From Geodermatophilaceae bacterium URHB0062 (GTDB lineage: Bacteria > Actinomycetota > Actinomycetes > Mycobacteriales > Geodermatophilaceae): a DNA stretch of 64,000 nucleotides. Positions 17,095 to 25,729 of this stretch are shown in pieces (within the stretch, counting starts at the first letter, position 1; each line of letters starts with the position of its first letter). The stretch lies in assembly GCA_000620185.1 (NCBI GenBank), contig JHVO01000009.1, forward strand, positions 62,001 through 126,000, in the 5' to 3' direction. Under the pieces are notes generated by a model. That model made no database searches. It was not told where the DNA came from and saw nothing but the letters and a program-made list of their open reading frames with translations. The position numbers and the translations under genes were made by a program.

Positions 17095-18015
17095 TCAATC
17101 CGTCCGCGTCTGTGCTGCAACCGCCTCGGTCGCCTCCCGGAGCAGATCGACGAGACGGTCGATCTCCTCGCAGGTGGCGGGGTCCAGAGCACGTCCCACG
17201 GGTCCCCGCATGTATCGGCTCGGGAACACGCCCTGCTGGGCCAGCAGGTACTTCTCGACCGCCACGTAGCTGTCCAGGCTCGACTGCATCGAGACGAGCA
17301 GCGCGAGGGGCCCTCCGATCCGGTAGGCGCCGCGGAAGTCACCGGCGCGGAGTGCCCGCCACAGGGCAGCGACGGCCCACACGACCTCTCCGGCAGGCAT
17401 CGTTCCGACGACGCCCCGCCGGAAGCTGTCGATGAGGTGCAGTCCCCCGTTGCCCTCGAAGACCCGCGCCCGCCCCCCGGTGGCCTCGAGCAGCTCGGAG
17501 AGGCGCGGTCCGACCGGTGGGGACTCGGGCTTGAACATCACCCGGTCCCCGAGCTCGTCCTGCAGCGTGGCCTGAAGGGTCACCGACAGGGGCGTTCCGA
17601 CGTAGCCGCTCGCATCCTGGACGATCAACGGCACGTCGACCGCCGATGCGATCGCCATGAAGTATCGCAGCAGCTCCGGTTCGGGAACCGGGTGCAGCGC
17701 GGGTGGTGTGGCCATGAGCGCGTCGGCACCGGAGGCCTCGGCGCTGCGCGCATGCATGATGGCGACGGCCGTCGATTCCGCGCCCACGCTGATCACGCAC
17801 GGGCCACGACCGGCCACCACGCGGCAGACCTCCGCGGCGATCGCATCCCGCTCCCCCGACGAGAGCCGGAGAACCTCGGACACCATCCCGAAGACGACGC
17901 CGTCCGCCCCATGATGGAGCATCCAGTCCAGCTCGCGTGCCAGCGTCGCGAAGTCCGGGTCCCCGTCGTCGCCGAACGGCGTCTGGAAGACCGCGAGCAC
18001 GCCAGCGCAGTTCAC
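17095..18015 (-). CDS. DapA-family aldolase or lyase
   Basis: This 306-residue protein is a class I (Schiff-base) aldolase of the dihydrodipicolinate synthase family. The Schiff-base lysine is predicted as K162 (VMFKPE) and the catalytic tyrosine as Y138 (ASGYVG). The usual GTTGE motif is GMVSE near 43-47, so it is not a standard DapA; members with other motifs include 2-keto-3-deoxy-sugar-acid aldolases and dehydratases. Its GTG start overlaps the stop of the upstream FAH-family gene (GTGA), so the two form an operon. I infer action on a 2-keto-3-deoxy acid. Confidence 0.87.
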   Translation of the reverse strand: MNCAGVLAVFQTPFGDDGDPDFATLARELDWMLHHGADGVVFGMVSEVLRLSSGERDAIAAEVCRVVAGRGPCVISVGAESTAVAIMHARSAEASGADALMATPPALHPVPEPELLRYFMAIASAVDVPLIVQDASGYVGTPLSVTLQATLQDELGDRVMFKPESPPVGPRLSELLEATGGRARVFEGNGGLHLIDSFRRGVVGTMPAGEVVWAVAALWRALRAGDFRGAYRIGGPLALLVSMQSSLDSYVAVEKYLLAQQGVFPSRYMRGPVGRALDPATCEEIDRLVDLLREATEAVAAQTRTD

Positions 18016-18821
18016 CGCGGACCGAGCACGTTCTGCCGCTGCGACCCCAGGCCCTCGATGCCGAGTTCCATCACGTCACCCGGCTGCAACCAGATCGGCG
18101 GGACGAAGCCCATGCCTACGCCGGGCGGCGTCCCGGTGTTGACGAGGTCGCCCGGCTCCAGGACGAGGAACTGGCTCAGGTAGTGCACGAGGAAGAACGG
18201 ATCGAAGATCATCGTCTTCGTGTTTCCGGTCTGCCGGCGCGTGCCGTTGACGTCCAGCCACATGTCGAGGGCACCCACGTCCTCGATCTCGTCCGGGGTG
18301 ACGAGCCACGGCCCGGCCGGGTTGAAGGTCTCGGCGGACTTCCCCTTGGCCCACTGGCCGCCGTGCTCCATCTGGAACGCCCGCTCGCTGACGTCGTTGA
18401 CGACCAGGAACCCCGCGATGGCCTCGCGCGCGTCCTCCACCGAGTCGAGGTAGCTGGTGCGCCGCCCGATCACGATGCCAAGCTCGACCTCCCAGTCGGT
18501 CTTCGTGGAACCGCGCGGGATGCGCACGTCGTCGTCCGGACCGATGAGCGTGTTGGGCGACTTCGTGAACAGGATCGGCTCGTCGGGAACGGCCATCCCG
18601 GTCTCCGCCGCGTGGTCGCGGTAGTTCAACCCGATGCACAGGATCTGGTGCGGTCGCGCGATCGGGGCACCGATCCGCTCCCCGGCGAACGCGGACACGT
18701 TCCCCCGCGCCGCCCGCTCGACCACCACGGGAGCGATGCGGTCGATGCCGCCGTCCGCGAAGAACGCCTCGTCGAAGTCGGCCACGACGTCGGACAGGTC
18801 GACATAGGTGCTGTCGCCCAA
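18012..18821 (-). CDS. FAH-family hydrolase, 5' end apparently frameshifted
   Basis: The fumarylacetoacetate-hydrolase-type domain is complete: metal ligands in DWEVELG (E111, E113) and VVND (D143), and the catalytic region QWAKGKSAETFNPAGPW. Members hydrolyse acylpyruvates or 2,4-diketo-3-deoxy sugar acids, or decarboxylate. In the uninterrupted frame the only start is the TTG at 18821, with no good ribosome site. A GTG at 18873 with AGGAGA upstream would give a typical family start (MHLMR, then IGAPGAEKPVAR) if one base near 18858 were removed. So the gene either uses the TTG or carries a one-base insertion. Coupled to the DapA-family gene. Confidence 0.82.
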   Translation of the reverse strand: MGDSTYVDLSDVVADFDEAFFADGGIDRIAPVVVERAARGNVSAFAGERIGAPIARPHQILCIGLNYRDHAAETGMAVPDEPILFTKSPNTLIGPDDDVRIPRGSTKTDWEVELGIVIGRRTSYLDSVEDAREAIAGFLVVNDVSERAFQMEHGGQWAKGKSAETFNPAGPWLVTPDEIEDVGALDMWLDVNGTRRQTGNTKTMIFDPFFLVHYLSQFLVLEPGDLVNTGTPPGVGMGFVPPIWLQPGDVMELGIEGLGSQRQNVLGPR

Positions 18822-19049
18822 GCGGGCGACGGGCTTCTCGGCGCCGGGCGCGCCGATACCGCATCAGATGCACGGGAACGGCTCTCCTGGGATCGGTGGA
18901 CGGGAGGACGGGACGTGCGGGCAGACTGACCCGGCGGCGGGCCGGCCGCATCCCGCGCCGGGTGCTGTTCCTTCCGCCACTGCCTGCGTACTGTTCATCG
19001 TGATTCCGAAAGTTAGACCACCGTGTCGATAGTTGGAAGGCGGCCCACG

Positions 19050-21908
19050 GTGACTCTGCCCAGTGTGGTCGAGGTCGGGGCGCTCCTCAGCCCGGACGCC
19101 GCGCTGGTGACCGCACTGGAGGAGGCGGCACCCGGCTGCGTGGGCGCACGCGCCTCCGACCGGCTCGGCTTCGCCCACGACGCCTCGCACTACCTGCTCG
19201 TGCCGCAAGCGGTGGCCGCACCGCGGGACGCCGGTCAGGTGGCCGCGTTGCTGCGCGTCAGCGCCGCGCGGGGACTCCCGCTGACCTTCCGCTCGGGCGG
19301 CACCAGCCTCTCCGGCCAGGCCACTAACGACGGCGTGCTCCTCGACACCCGCCGCCACTTCCGGGGCATCGAGGTGCTCGACGACGGCGCGCGGGTCCGG
19401 GTGCAGCCCGGGGCCACCGTTCGCGCCGTCAACACCCGGCTGGCCCGGTACGGCCGGAAGCTCGGCCCCGACCCGGCCAGCGAGTCCGCCTGCACGATCG
19501 GCGGTGTCGTGGCCAACAACTCCAGCGGCATGGCCTGCGGCACGCAGCTCAACACCTACCGGACGCTGGAATCCGCCGTCCTGGTGCTGCCCAGCGGCAC
19601 CGTGCTGGACACCGGCGCACCCGACGCGGACGACCGGCTGCGGGCCCTGGAGCCGGAGGTGTACGAGGGGCTGGCCCGGCTGAGGGACCGGGTCCGCGAC
19701 AACCCCGCCTCGGTGGAACGAATCCGGCGGCTCTACTCCATCAAGAACACGATGGGCTACGGGGTCAACTCGTTCCTCGACCACACCCGCCCGATCGATC
19801 TCCTGGCCCACCTCGTGATCGGCAGCGAGGGCACGCTCACGTTCGTCGCCGAGGCGACCTTCCGCACCGTCCCGGCCCACCCGCACGCCGCCACGGCGCT
19901 GCTGCTGTTCGACGACCTGGCCGCCGCCACCGGGTCCCTCCCGGCACTGGTCGAGGCCGGCTTCGCCACCATCGAACTGCTCGACGCCACCAGCCTGCGC
20001 GTCGCACAGATCGACCCGCAGGCCGGCGCCGAGCTCCGCGCCCTCGCGGTACACGACCACGCTGCCCTGCTGGTCGAGCATCAGCAGCCGACCGCAGAGG
20101 CGCTCGACGAGCGGGTCGCCGCCGCGACGCGGTTGCTGGGAGGGTTGCCGCTCGCGTCCCCCACCGCGCTGAGCACCGACCCCGCCGGGCGCGCGGCGCT
20201 CTGGCACATCCGCAAGGGCCTCTACGCGGCCGTCGCCGGCGCCCGCCCGTCGGGGACGACCGCCCTGCTCGAGGACATCGCCGTCCCGGTCGAGACCCTG
20301 CTGCCGACCTGCACGGAGCTCATGCGCCTGTTCGAGGTGCACGGCTACGGCGGCAGCGTGATCTTCGGGCACGCCAAGGACGGCAACGTCCACTTCCTGC
20401 TCAACGAGCAGTTCGACCGCCCCGACCTCGTCGAGCGCTACCTGGCCTTCACGGAGGACATGGTCGACCTCGTGCTGGGCCACGACGGCACGCTCAAGGC
20501 CGAGCATGGCACCGGGCGGATCATGGCCCCCTTCGTCCGCCGCCAGTACGGGGACGAGCTCTACGAGGTCATGCGCGAGGTCAAGCGGCTGCTCGACCCG
20601 CGCGGCCTGCTGAACCCCGGCGTCCTGCTCGACGACGACCCGACCGCGCACATCCGCCACCTCAAGACGACGCCTCCCGTCGAGGCGGAGGTGGACCGCT
20701 GCGTGGAGTGCGGGTACTGCGAGCCGGTCTGCCCCAGCAAGGACCTCACCACCACGCCGCGACGTCGGATCGTCCTCCGGCGGGAGATGGCCCGCGCGCA
20801 GGACGCCGGCGACGCCGACCTGCTCGCGCGGTTGGCCGACGAGTACCGGTACGACGCCGTCGAGACGTGCGCCGTCGACGGCATGTGCCAGACCGCCTGC
20901 CCGGTGCTCATCGACACCGGCGACCTGACGCGGCGGCTGCGCGCCGAGCAGCACGGCCGGACCGATCAGCGGGTGTGGACGGCGGCGGCCCGGCACTGGG
21001 ACGGCGTCACGCGCGCGGCCGGCGGAGCGCTGACGGCGTCCCGGGCGGTCCCAGCTCCGCTGCCGACGCTGGCGACGGCCGCCGGCCGGCGGCTGCTCGG
21101 CGAGGACGTCGTGCCCGCCTGGTCGCCGGAGCTTCCTCGTGGCGGGACCCGGAGGCCGTCCCGGTCCGCCGCGGCCCCCGTGGCCGTCTACTTCCCGGCG
21201 TGCCTCTCGACGATCTTCGGTCCGGCCGAGGGCGCCCCCGGGGTCCGGGACGCCTTCCTGACCCTGTGCGAACGGGCCGGCGTCCCGGTGCGGGTGCCCG
21301 ATGGGATCGCCTCGCTGTGCTGCGGAACGCCGTGGAAGTCCAAGGGCCTTCCCGACGGGTACGCGGTCATGCGCGAGCGGGTCGCCGACGTCCTCCAGCA
21401 GGCCACCGACGGCGGATCGCTGCCCGTCGTCGTCGACGCGGCGTCGTGCACGGAGGGCCTGTCCCAGCTCCTCGCGGACGCCGGGATCGAGGCGGTCGAC
21501 GCGGTCGTCTTCGTCGAGTCCGCCGTGCTCCCGGCACTGCCCACGCGGCGACCGGCCTCGTCACTCGTCGTCCACCCGACCTGCTCCTCCACCCGGCTGG
21601 GCATCAACCCGGCGCTGCTGCGGGTCGCCGCGGCGGCCGCACGGGAGGTCGTGCAGCCCGACGACTGGAGCTGCTGCGCCTTCGCCGGCGACCGCGGGCT
21701 GCTGCACCCCGAGCTGACCCGGTCCGCCACCGCGGCCGAGGCCGTCGCCGTCGGCAGGCACGAGGCCACTGCGCACGTGTCGGTCAACCGCACCTGTGAG
21801 CTCGGCATGACCCGGGCCACCGGACATCCCTACCGGCACCTGCTCGAGGTGCTCGAAGAGGTCACCCGTCCGCTTTCCCCCGCGGACGTCGGAAAGGGAG
21901 AGTTGTGA
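19050..21908 (+). CDS. FAD and Fe-S fused 2-hydroxyacid dehydrogenase (D-lactate type)
   Basis: The 952-residue enzyme fuses an FAD domain (PCMH-type, about 45-215, with RSGGTSLSGQ) and a C-terminal flavin domain (HGTGRI near 480) to an iron-sulfur protein. Two 4Fe-4S motifs are visible, CVECGYCEPVCP near 550 and CAVDGMCQTACP near 607, then two CCG-type motifs near 756 and 874. This architecture matches D-lactate or glycolate dehydrogenases that pass electrons to the quinone or cytochrome pool. I chose the GTG at 19050, after GGAAGG; a GTG at 19023 would add nine residues. It overlaps the following SDR (GTGA). Confidence 0.93.
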   Translation: MTLPSVVEVGALLSPDAALVTALEEAAPGCVGARASDRLGFAHDASHYLLVPQAVAAPRDAGQVAALLRVSAARGLPLTFRSGGTSLSGQATNDGVLLDTRRHFRGIEVLDDGARVRVQPGATVRAVNTRLARYGRKLGPDPASESACTIGGVVANNSSGMACGTQLNTYRTLESAVLVLPSGTVLDTGAPDADDRLRALEPEVYEGLARLRDRVRDNPASVERIRRLYSIKNTMGYGVNSFLDHTRPIDLLAHLVIGSEGTLTFVAEATFRTVPAHPHAATALLLFDDLAAATGSLPALVEAGFATIELLDATSLRVAQIDPQAGAELRALAVHDHAALLVEHQQPTAEALDERVAAATRLLGGLPLASPTALSTDPAGRAALWHIRKGLYAAVAGARPSGTTALLEDIAVPVETLLPTCTELMRLFEVHGYGGSVIFGHAKDGNVHFLLNEQFDRPDLVERYLAFTEDMVDLVLGHDGTLKAEHGTGRIMAPFVRRQYGDELYEVMREVKRLLDPRGLLNPGVLLDDDPTAHIRHLKTTPPVEAEVDRCVECGYCEPVCPSKDLTTTPRRRIVLRREMARAQDAGDADLLARLADEYRYDAVETCAVDGMCQTACPVLIDTGDLTRRLRAEQHGRTDQRVWTAAARHWDGVTRAAGGALTASRAVPAPLPTLATAAGRRLLGEDVVPAWSPELPRGGTRRPSRSAAAPVAVYFPACLSTIFGPAEGAPGVRDAFLTLCERAGVPVRVPDGIASLCCGTPWKSKGLPDGYAVMRERVADVLQQATDGGSLPVVVDAASCTEGLSQLLADAGIEAVDAVVFVESAVLPALPTRRPASSLVVHPTCSSTRLGINPALLRVAAAAAREVVQPDDWSCCAFAGDRGLLHPELTRSATAAEAVAVGRHEATAHVSVNRTCELGMTRATGHPYRHLLEVLEEVTRPLSPADVGKGEL

Positions 21909-22588
21909 CCACCACGACCAGGACCGCCCTCGTCACCGGCGGCGCCAGCGGCCTCGGTGCCGCCACCGCGGAACGGCTCCGCGCCGACGGCCTCCGCGTC
22001 CTCACCCTCGACCTCCGGGGGGCCGACCTCACGGCCGACGTGACCGACGAGGACGCGCTGCGGCGGGTGTCCGACGAGATCGGGCCCGTGGACGTCCTGG
22101 TGAACTCGGCGGGCATCGTCGGGCCGAACAAGGCCCTGCTCGACACCACACCCGAGGAGTGGCGCCGGGTCCTCGAGGTGAACGTCCTTGGAACGGTCAA
22201 CACGATGCGGCTCTTCGCGCCTGGGATGCGAGGGCGGGGATGGGGCCGGATCGTCAACTTCGCCAGCATGGCGGGCAAGGACGGCAATGCCGACCTGTCG
22301 GTCTACTCGGCCTCCAAGGCAGCGGTCATCGGTCTCACCAAGTCCGCGGGCAAGGAGCTGGCGACCACGGGTGTACTGGTCAACGCCATCGCCCCCGCCG
22401 TCATCGCCACCCCGATGAACGACGCCACGGCACCCGACGTGCTCGCGCGCATCACGAGCCTGATCCCGATGAAGCGCGTCGGCCGCCCGGAGGAGGTCGC
22501 CGAACTCGTCGCCTTCCTCTGCTCCGACCGGGTCAGCTTCTCCACCGGCGCGGTCTACGACATCAGCGGCGGGCGGGCCACCTACTAG
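21905..22588 (+). CDS. SDR-family oxidoreductase (keto-deoxy-acid dehydrogenase-like)
   Basis: This 227-residue classical SDR shows the cofactor motif TGGASGLG near 11-18, the catalytic SxxYSASK, and a C-terminal GGRATY end. It is short for the family because the cofactor strand region is compact. Its GTG overlaps the stop of the FAD/Fe-S dehydrogenase, so the two are made together. Together with the FAH-family hydrolase, an SDR that oxidises 2-keto-3-deoxy-sugar acids at C4 would form the diketo-hydrolase branch known for L-fucose and L-rhamnose; that is inference. A strong stem-loop starts within the stop codon region. Confidence 0.9.
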   Translation: MTTTTRTALVTGGASGLGAATAERLRADGLRVLTLDLRGADLTADVTDEDALRRVSDEIGPVDVLVNSAGIVGPNKALLDTTPEEWRRVLEVNVLGTVNTMRLFAPGMRGRGWGRIVNFASMAGKDGNADLSVYSASKAAVIGLTKSAGKELATTGVLVNAIAPAVIATPMNDATAPDVLARITSLIPMKRVGRPEEVAELVAFLCSDRVSFSTGAVYDISGGRATY

Positions 22589-22599
22589 GTGGCCCGCCC
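22571..22599 (+). terminator. 14-base-pair hairpin overlapping the SDR stop codon
   Basis: GGGCGGGCCACCTA and TAGGTGGCCCGCCC are perfectly complementary with one base between them. The hairpin includes the TAG stop (22586-22588), so it ends the FAD/Fe-S-SDR operon. A downstream convergent nagB transcript could also use it. There is no T-tract. Confidence 0.75.
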
Positions 22600-22623
22600 C
22601 GCGCGGCGGGGGGGGGCGTTGCG

Positions 22624-23418
22624 TCAGATCGTGTGCCCGGCCGGGATGCCGGCCAGCTCGCCGGCGGATTCGGCGTCGAGGTAGAGAGTGGCGTGTCCGA
22701 CCGTCGTCAGGATCGACGCCGGGCAGTCCTCCGTCACGGGGCCCTCGAGCGCTGCCCGGACGGCGGCCGCCTTGCGGCGCTCGGGCACGAGGACGAGGAC
22801 CTTCGCCGGACGCAGCAGGGCGGGGACGGTGAGGCTCAGCGCCGACTCCGGCGTGTCGGCCAGGGAGGCGAAGTGGCCCTCGCCGACCTGCTGGGCGCGG
22901 CACTGCGCGTCGAGCCGGACGACGTGGACCGACTCCTCGGTGTCGAAGCGCGCCGGAGGGTCGTTGAAGGCCAGGTGCCCGTTCTCGCCGATACCCATCA
23001 CGCAGATCTCGGGCTGGAGCTCGGCCAGGAGTCGGGTGTAGCGGGCGAGCTCCTCCTCGACCGGCACGTGGTCTCCGCGCATCCCGTGGAACTCCTTCAC
23101 GTCGGCGAACGTCAGGAGCTTCTCGTACATCCACCTGCGGAAGCTCGCGGGATGGATGTCGTCCATGCCTTGGTACTCGTCCATGTGGAGCACGGAGATC
23201 TGCGGCCACGGGATGTCGTGACGGCGGCTGAGGGCGTCGATGAAGGACAGCTGGGAATTGCCGGTCGCCAGGATGACGGAGATCTCGTCCTTGTCCTCGA
23301 GTTCCGCCCGGACCGTCGCGGCGAAGTCGTCCGCCGCCGCCTCCCCCAGGTTCGCGTTGGTGTGTGCGATCCGCACCGTCAGCTTCCCGTACCGGCGTTC
23401 GTGCACGCTGTTCTCCAT
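22624..23418 (-). CDS. nagB: Glucosamine-6-phosphate deaminase
   Basis: The 264-residue NagB converts glucosamine 6-phosphate to fructose 6-phosphate and ammonia. The motif LHMDEYQGM gives the catalytic Asp near residue 80, and GIGENGHLAFND, near 142-153, provides the ring-opening His and neighbours. The length is normal for the family. It is the last gene of a leftward group with nagA (30-base gap) and an acetyl-esterase-like gene. It opens the ordinary, phosphorylated GlcNAc route. Confidence 0.94.
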   Translation of the reverse strand: MENSVHERRYGKLTVRIAHTNANLGEAAADDFAATVRAELEDKDEISVILATGNSQLSFIDALSRRHDIPWPQISVLHMDEYQGMDDIHPASFRRWMYEKLLTFADVKEFHGMRGDHVPVEEELARYTRLLAELQPEICVMGIGENGHLAFNDPPARFDTEESVHVVRLDAQCRAQQVGEGHFASLADTPESALSLTVPALLRPAKVLVLVPERRKAAAVRAALEGPVTEDCPASILTTVGHATLYLDAESAGELAGIPAGHTI

Positions 23419-23448
23419 CCTGTCGACCTTGCTGCTGGCGTCCGGCCG

Positions 23449-24621
23449 CTACTGCGGGCGGTGGATCCACCTGCCGTCCACGAGAGTTCCTCGACAGGTG
23501 AAGTCATCGGTGAAGACGGCGATGTCGGCGTCGAGACCGCGCTTGATGGCGCCTTTCCTGTCGGCCAGCCCCCCGACGGAGGCCGGGACCGTGGACGCCA
23601 TCCGGACCGCCTCAGGGATGGGCCAGCCCAGGTCGTGCACGACGTAGGACAGCATCCTGTCGAGCGGAGTCGTACTCCCCGCGAAGGACGTGCCGTCCAC
23701 GAGCATGCAGACGCCGTCCCGGATCTCCACGGACATCCCGCCCTCCGTGAAGCGGGTCCCCTCGGGTAGGCCCATGCCGGAGATGCCGTCGGACACCAGG
23801 CACAGGCGATCGCCCAGGCACCTCCGGGCGATCGTCAGGAGCTCCGGCGGCAGATGCCTCCCGTCGGCGATGACCTCTGCCGTGAGCCCGGTGGAGGACA
23901 GGGAGGCTTCCAGGAAGCCCGGCACCCGCCACGGTCCCGACCGCGTGAGGGTGGACTGGCCGCTCCACAGGTGCGTGATGTGGCTGAGTCCCGCGCCGAT
24001 CGCCGCGTCCAGCATCTCGGTGCTGGTGGCGCTGTGTCCGGCCGCGACCCTGATCCCACCGTCGGCCAGGCGCCGGGTGAGCTCGACGGCGCCGGGTAGT
24101 TCCGGCGCCAGCGTGACCATCCGCAGCACGGCGCGATGGGCGAGGAGACGCTCGGCGTCGCCGGCCTGCGGGGTGCGCAGGTGGGCGGGGTTGTGCGCTC
24201 CGCGCTGCTGGTGGCTCAGGAAGGGGCCCTCCAGGTGCACTCCGTGCAGCGCGGCGCCGACGCGCAGCGGGCGGTGCTGCTCGGCGAACTCCAGCGCCGC
24301 TTCCAGACGGTCGAGCGCATCCGTGCTCAGCGAGGCCTGGGCCGTGGTGACGCCGTGCGCAGCCAGGAACCCGAGGATGCCGTCGAACGCCTCCTGCGTG
24401 GCGTCGCTGAACGACCAGCCCAGGGCGCCGTGGACGTGCAGGTCGATCAGGCCGGGGGTGACCAGCATGCCGCGGACGTCGACCCGCTCGAGCCCGTCGT
24501 CCAACCGGCCGTCCGGGCACACGTCGACGATGACGCCGTCCCGCACGACGACGCTGCAGCCGACTGCCACGCCGTCCTCGAGGACCACCCGGCCACCGAC
24601 GATGGCCCACGCCGTCGTCAC
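23449..24621 (-). CDS. nagA: N-acetylglucosamine-6-phosphate deacetylase
   Basis: This 390-residue amidohydrolase has the metal motif HVHG at residues 62-65, a catalytic-site Glu in HLEGPF, further metal-binding histidines in AGHSAT and THLWSG, and the catalytic aspartate in LVSDGISGMG. It removes acetate from GlcNAc 6-phosphate, ahead of NagB. The start GTG at 24621 overlaps the stop of the acetylxylan-esterase-like gene (GTGA), so I did not use the longer upstream frame, which would run antisense to that gene. Canonical length. Confidence 0.93.
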   Translation of the reverse strand: MTTAWAIVGGRVVLEDGVAVGCSVVVRDGVIVDVCPDGRLDDGLERVDVRGMLVTPGLIDLHVHGALGWSFSDATQEAFDGILGFLAAHGVTTAQASLSTDALDRLEAALEFAEQHRPLRVGAALHGVHLEGPFLSHQQRGAHNPAHLRTPQAGDAERLLAHRAVLRMVTLAPELPGAVELTRRLADGGIRVAAGHSATSTEMLDAAIGAGLSHITHLWSGQSTLTRSGPWRVPGFLEASLSSTGLTAEVIADGRHLPPELLTIARRCLGDRLCLVSDGISGMGLPEGTRFTEGGMSVEIRDGVCMLVDGTSFAGSTTPLDRMLSYVVHDLGWPIPEAVRMASTVPASVGGLADRKGAIKRGLDADIAVFTDDFTCRGTLVDGRWIHRPQ

Positions 24622-25706
24622 CGGCCGTTCGCCGAGTTCTCGCTCGGAAGCTCCGGGGTCAGGTGCCGCCGGAAGAACGCGGCGCTCCTCGACCCGCCCC
24701 ACGCATGGCCCCCGGGGAAGAGATCGAGCTCGAGCATGTCGTCAGCGCCGGCCGCGGTGTAGATCGTCCGCAGTCGCCGGTGGCATGCCATCGCCGATTC
24801 CAGCGGAAAGCACTCGTCGTACGCCCCGATGTCTACCAGGAGCGGCCGGGGGGCGATCAGTCCCTGGAGATCCGGCACGTCGACCAGGGTGAACAGGCCC
24901 GGCGTCACCTGCGACCCGCAGTAGTTGGCATCCCGGTAGCCGAAGTCGGCGAAGAGGTCGCTGTAGCAGATGATCTCGGTCGCGCGGATCCGCGAGTCGA
25001 TCAGCGTGGTCCACAGTGCGTGGGTCCCACCGCACGACTCCCCCATCACCCCGAGGCGGTCGGCGTCGACGAAGGGCAGGGTGGAGACGAAGTCGAGCAA
25101 GGCCTGTGCGTGCCGGAGATTGATCGCCAGCGGCGTGGTCCCGAGCATCGTCGCGTGCAGGTAGAGGAGGTCGCACCAGTCCAGCCCCGGGCGGAGATTG
25201 CGGTGATGCGGCTTCGTGTGGTCGTCCAGCGAACCCTGGCCCATCCAGTCGATGGCGAAGGTCACGAAGCCCTGTTGCGCGAGGCGTCGTCCGTAGTCGC
25301 TGTTGGTGGCCGCGATGTACTCCCGCAGGGCGGGGGTGGAGTCGTTGCCCATGATGGGCTCCTTGCCGGAGCCCGTGTGCCCGTGCCAGCACAGGATCCC
25401 GGGCAACCGCGAGTCGTTCGCGATCCCGGCCGGCCGGTTGACGTGGCAGGTGACGGCGAAGTCCTCCTGCACCTGGAGCAGCCACCGCTGGCAGGTCATG
25501 CCGTCCTGCTCCCACTCGGCGACCAGCTCAGCGGCGGGCGTGACCGGAGCGGGGAGATCGCCGAGGGTGGCCAGCACCGCGGGCAGGCAGTCGCGCTTCC
25601 ACTGCGCGAAGTCCGCACCGTCGGAAAAGCGGTATCTCGGCACGTTCTGCAGCGCCCTGCGGAGGAACCACTCGTACGGGCTCCGGTCGTGCCGCGCGTC
25701 GCCCAT
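24618..25706 (-). CDS. Acetylxylan-esterase-like alpha/beta hydrolase
   Basis: The 362-residue protein has the alpha/beta-hydrolase fold with a catalytic triad that can be read directly: S224 in GESCGG, D297 in IGAYDECFP and H334 in GGHAWGG. An oxyanion-region HGHTGSGKE lies near 108. The N-terminal extension (SPYEWFLRRALQNVPRYRF) is like the acetylxylan-esterase or abhydrolase-7 type. It has no signal peptide, so the substrate must be cytosolic. Translational coupling to nagA suggests it removes O-acetyl groups from imported amino sugars or oligosaccharides. The reaction is not proven. Confidence 0.82.
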   Translation of the reverse strand: MGDARHDRSPYEWFLRRALQNVPRYRFSDGADFAQWKRDCLPAVLATLGDLPAPVTPAAELVAEWEQDGMTCQRWLLQVQEDFAVTCHVNRPAGIANDSRLPGILCWHGHTGSGKEPIMGNDSTPALREYIAATNSDYGRRLAQQGFVTFAIDWMGQGSLDDHTKPHHRNLRPGLDWCDLLYLHATMLGTTPLAINLRHAQALLDFVSTLPFVDADRLGVMGESCGGTHALWTTLIDSRIRATEIICYSDLFADFGYRDANYCGSQVTPGLFTLVDVPDLQGLIAPRPLLVDIGAYDECFPLESAMACHRRLRTIYTAAGADDMLELDLFPGGHAWGGSRSAAFFRRHLTPELPSENSANGR

Positions 25707-25729
25707 CCGGACAGCTCCTCTCGATGGCG

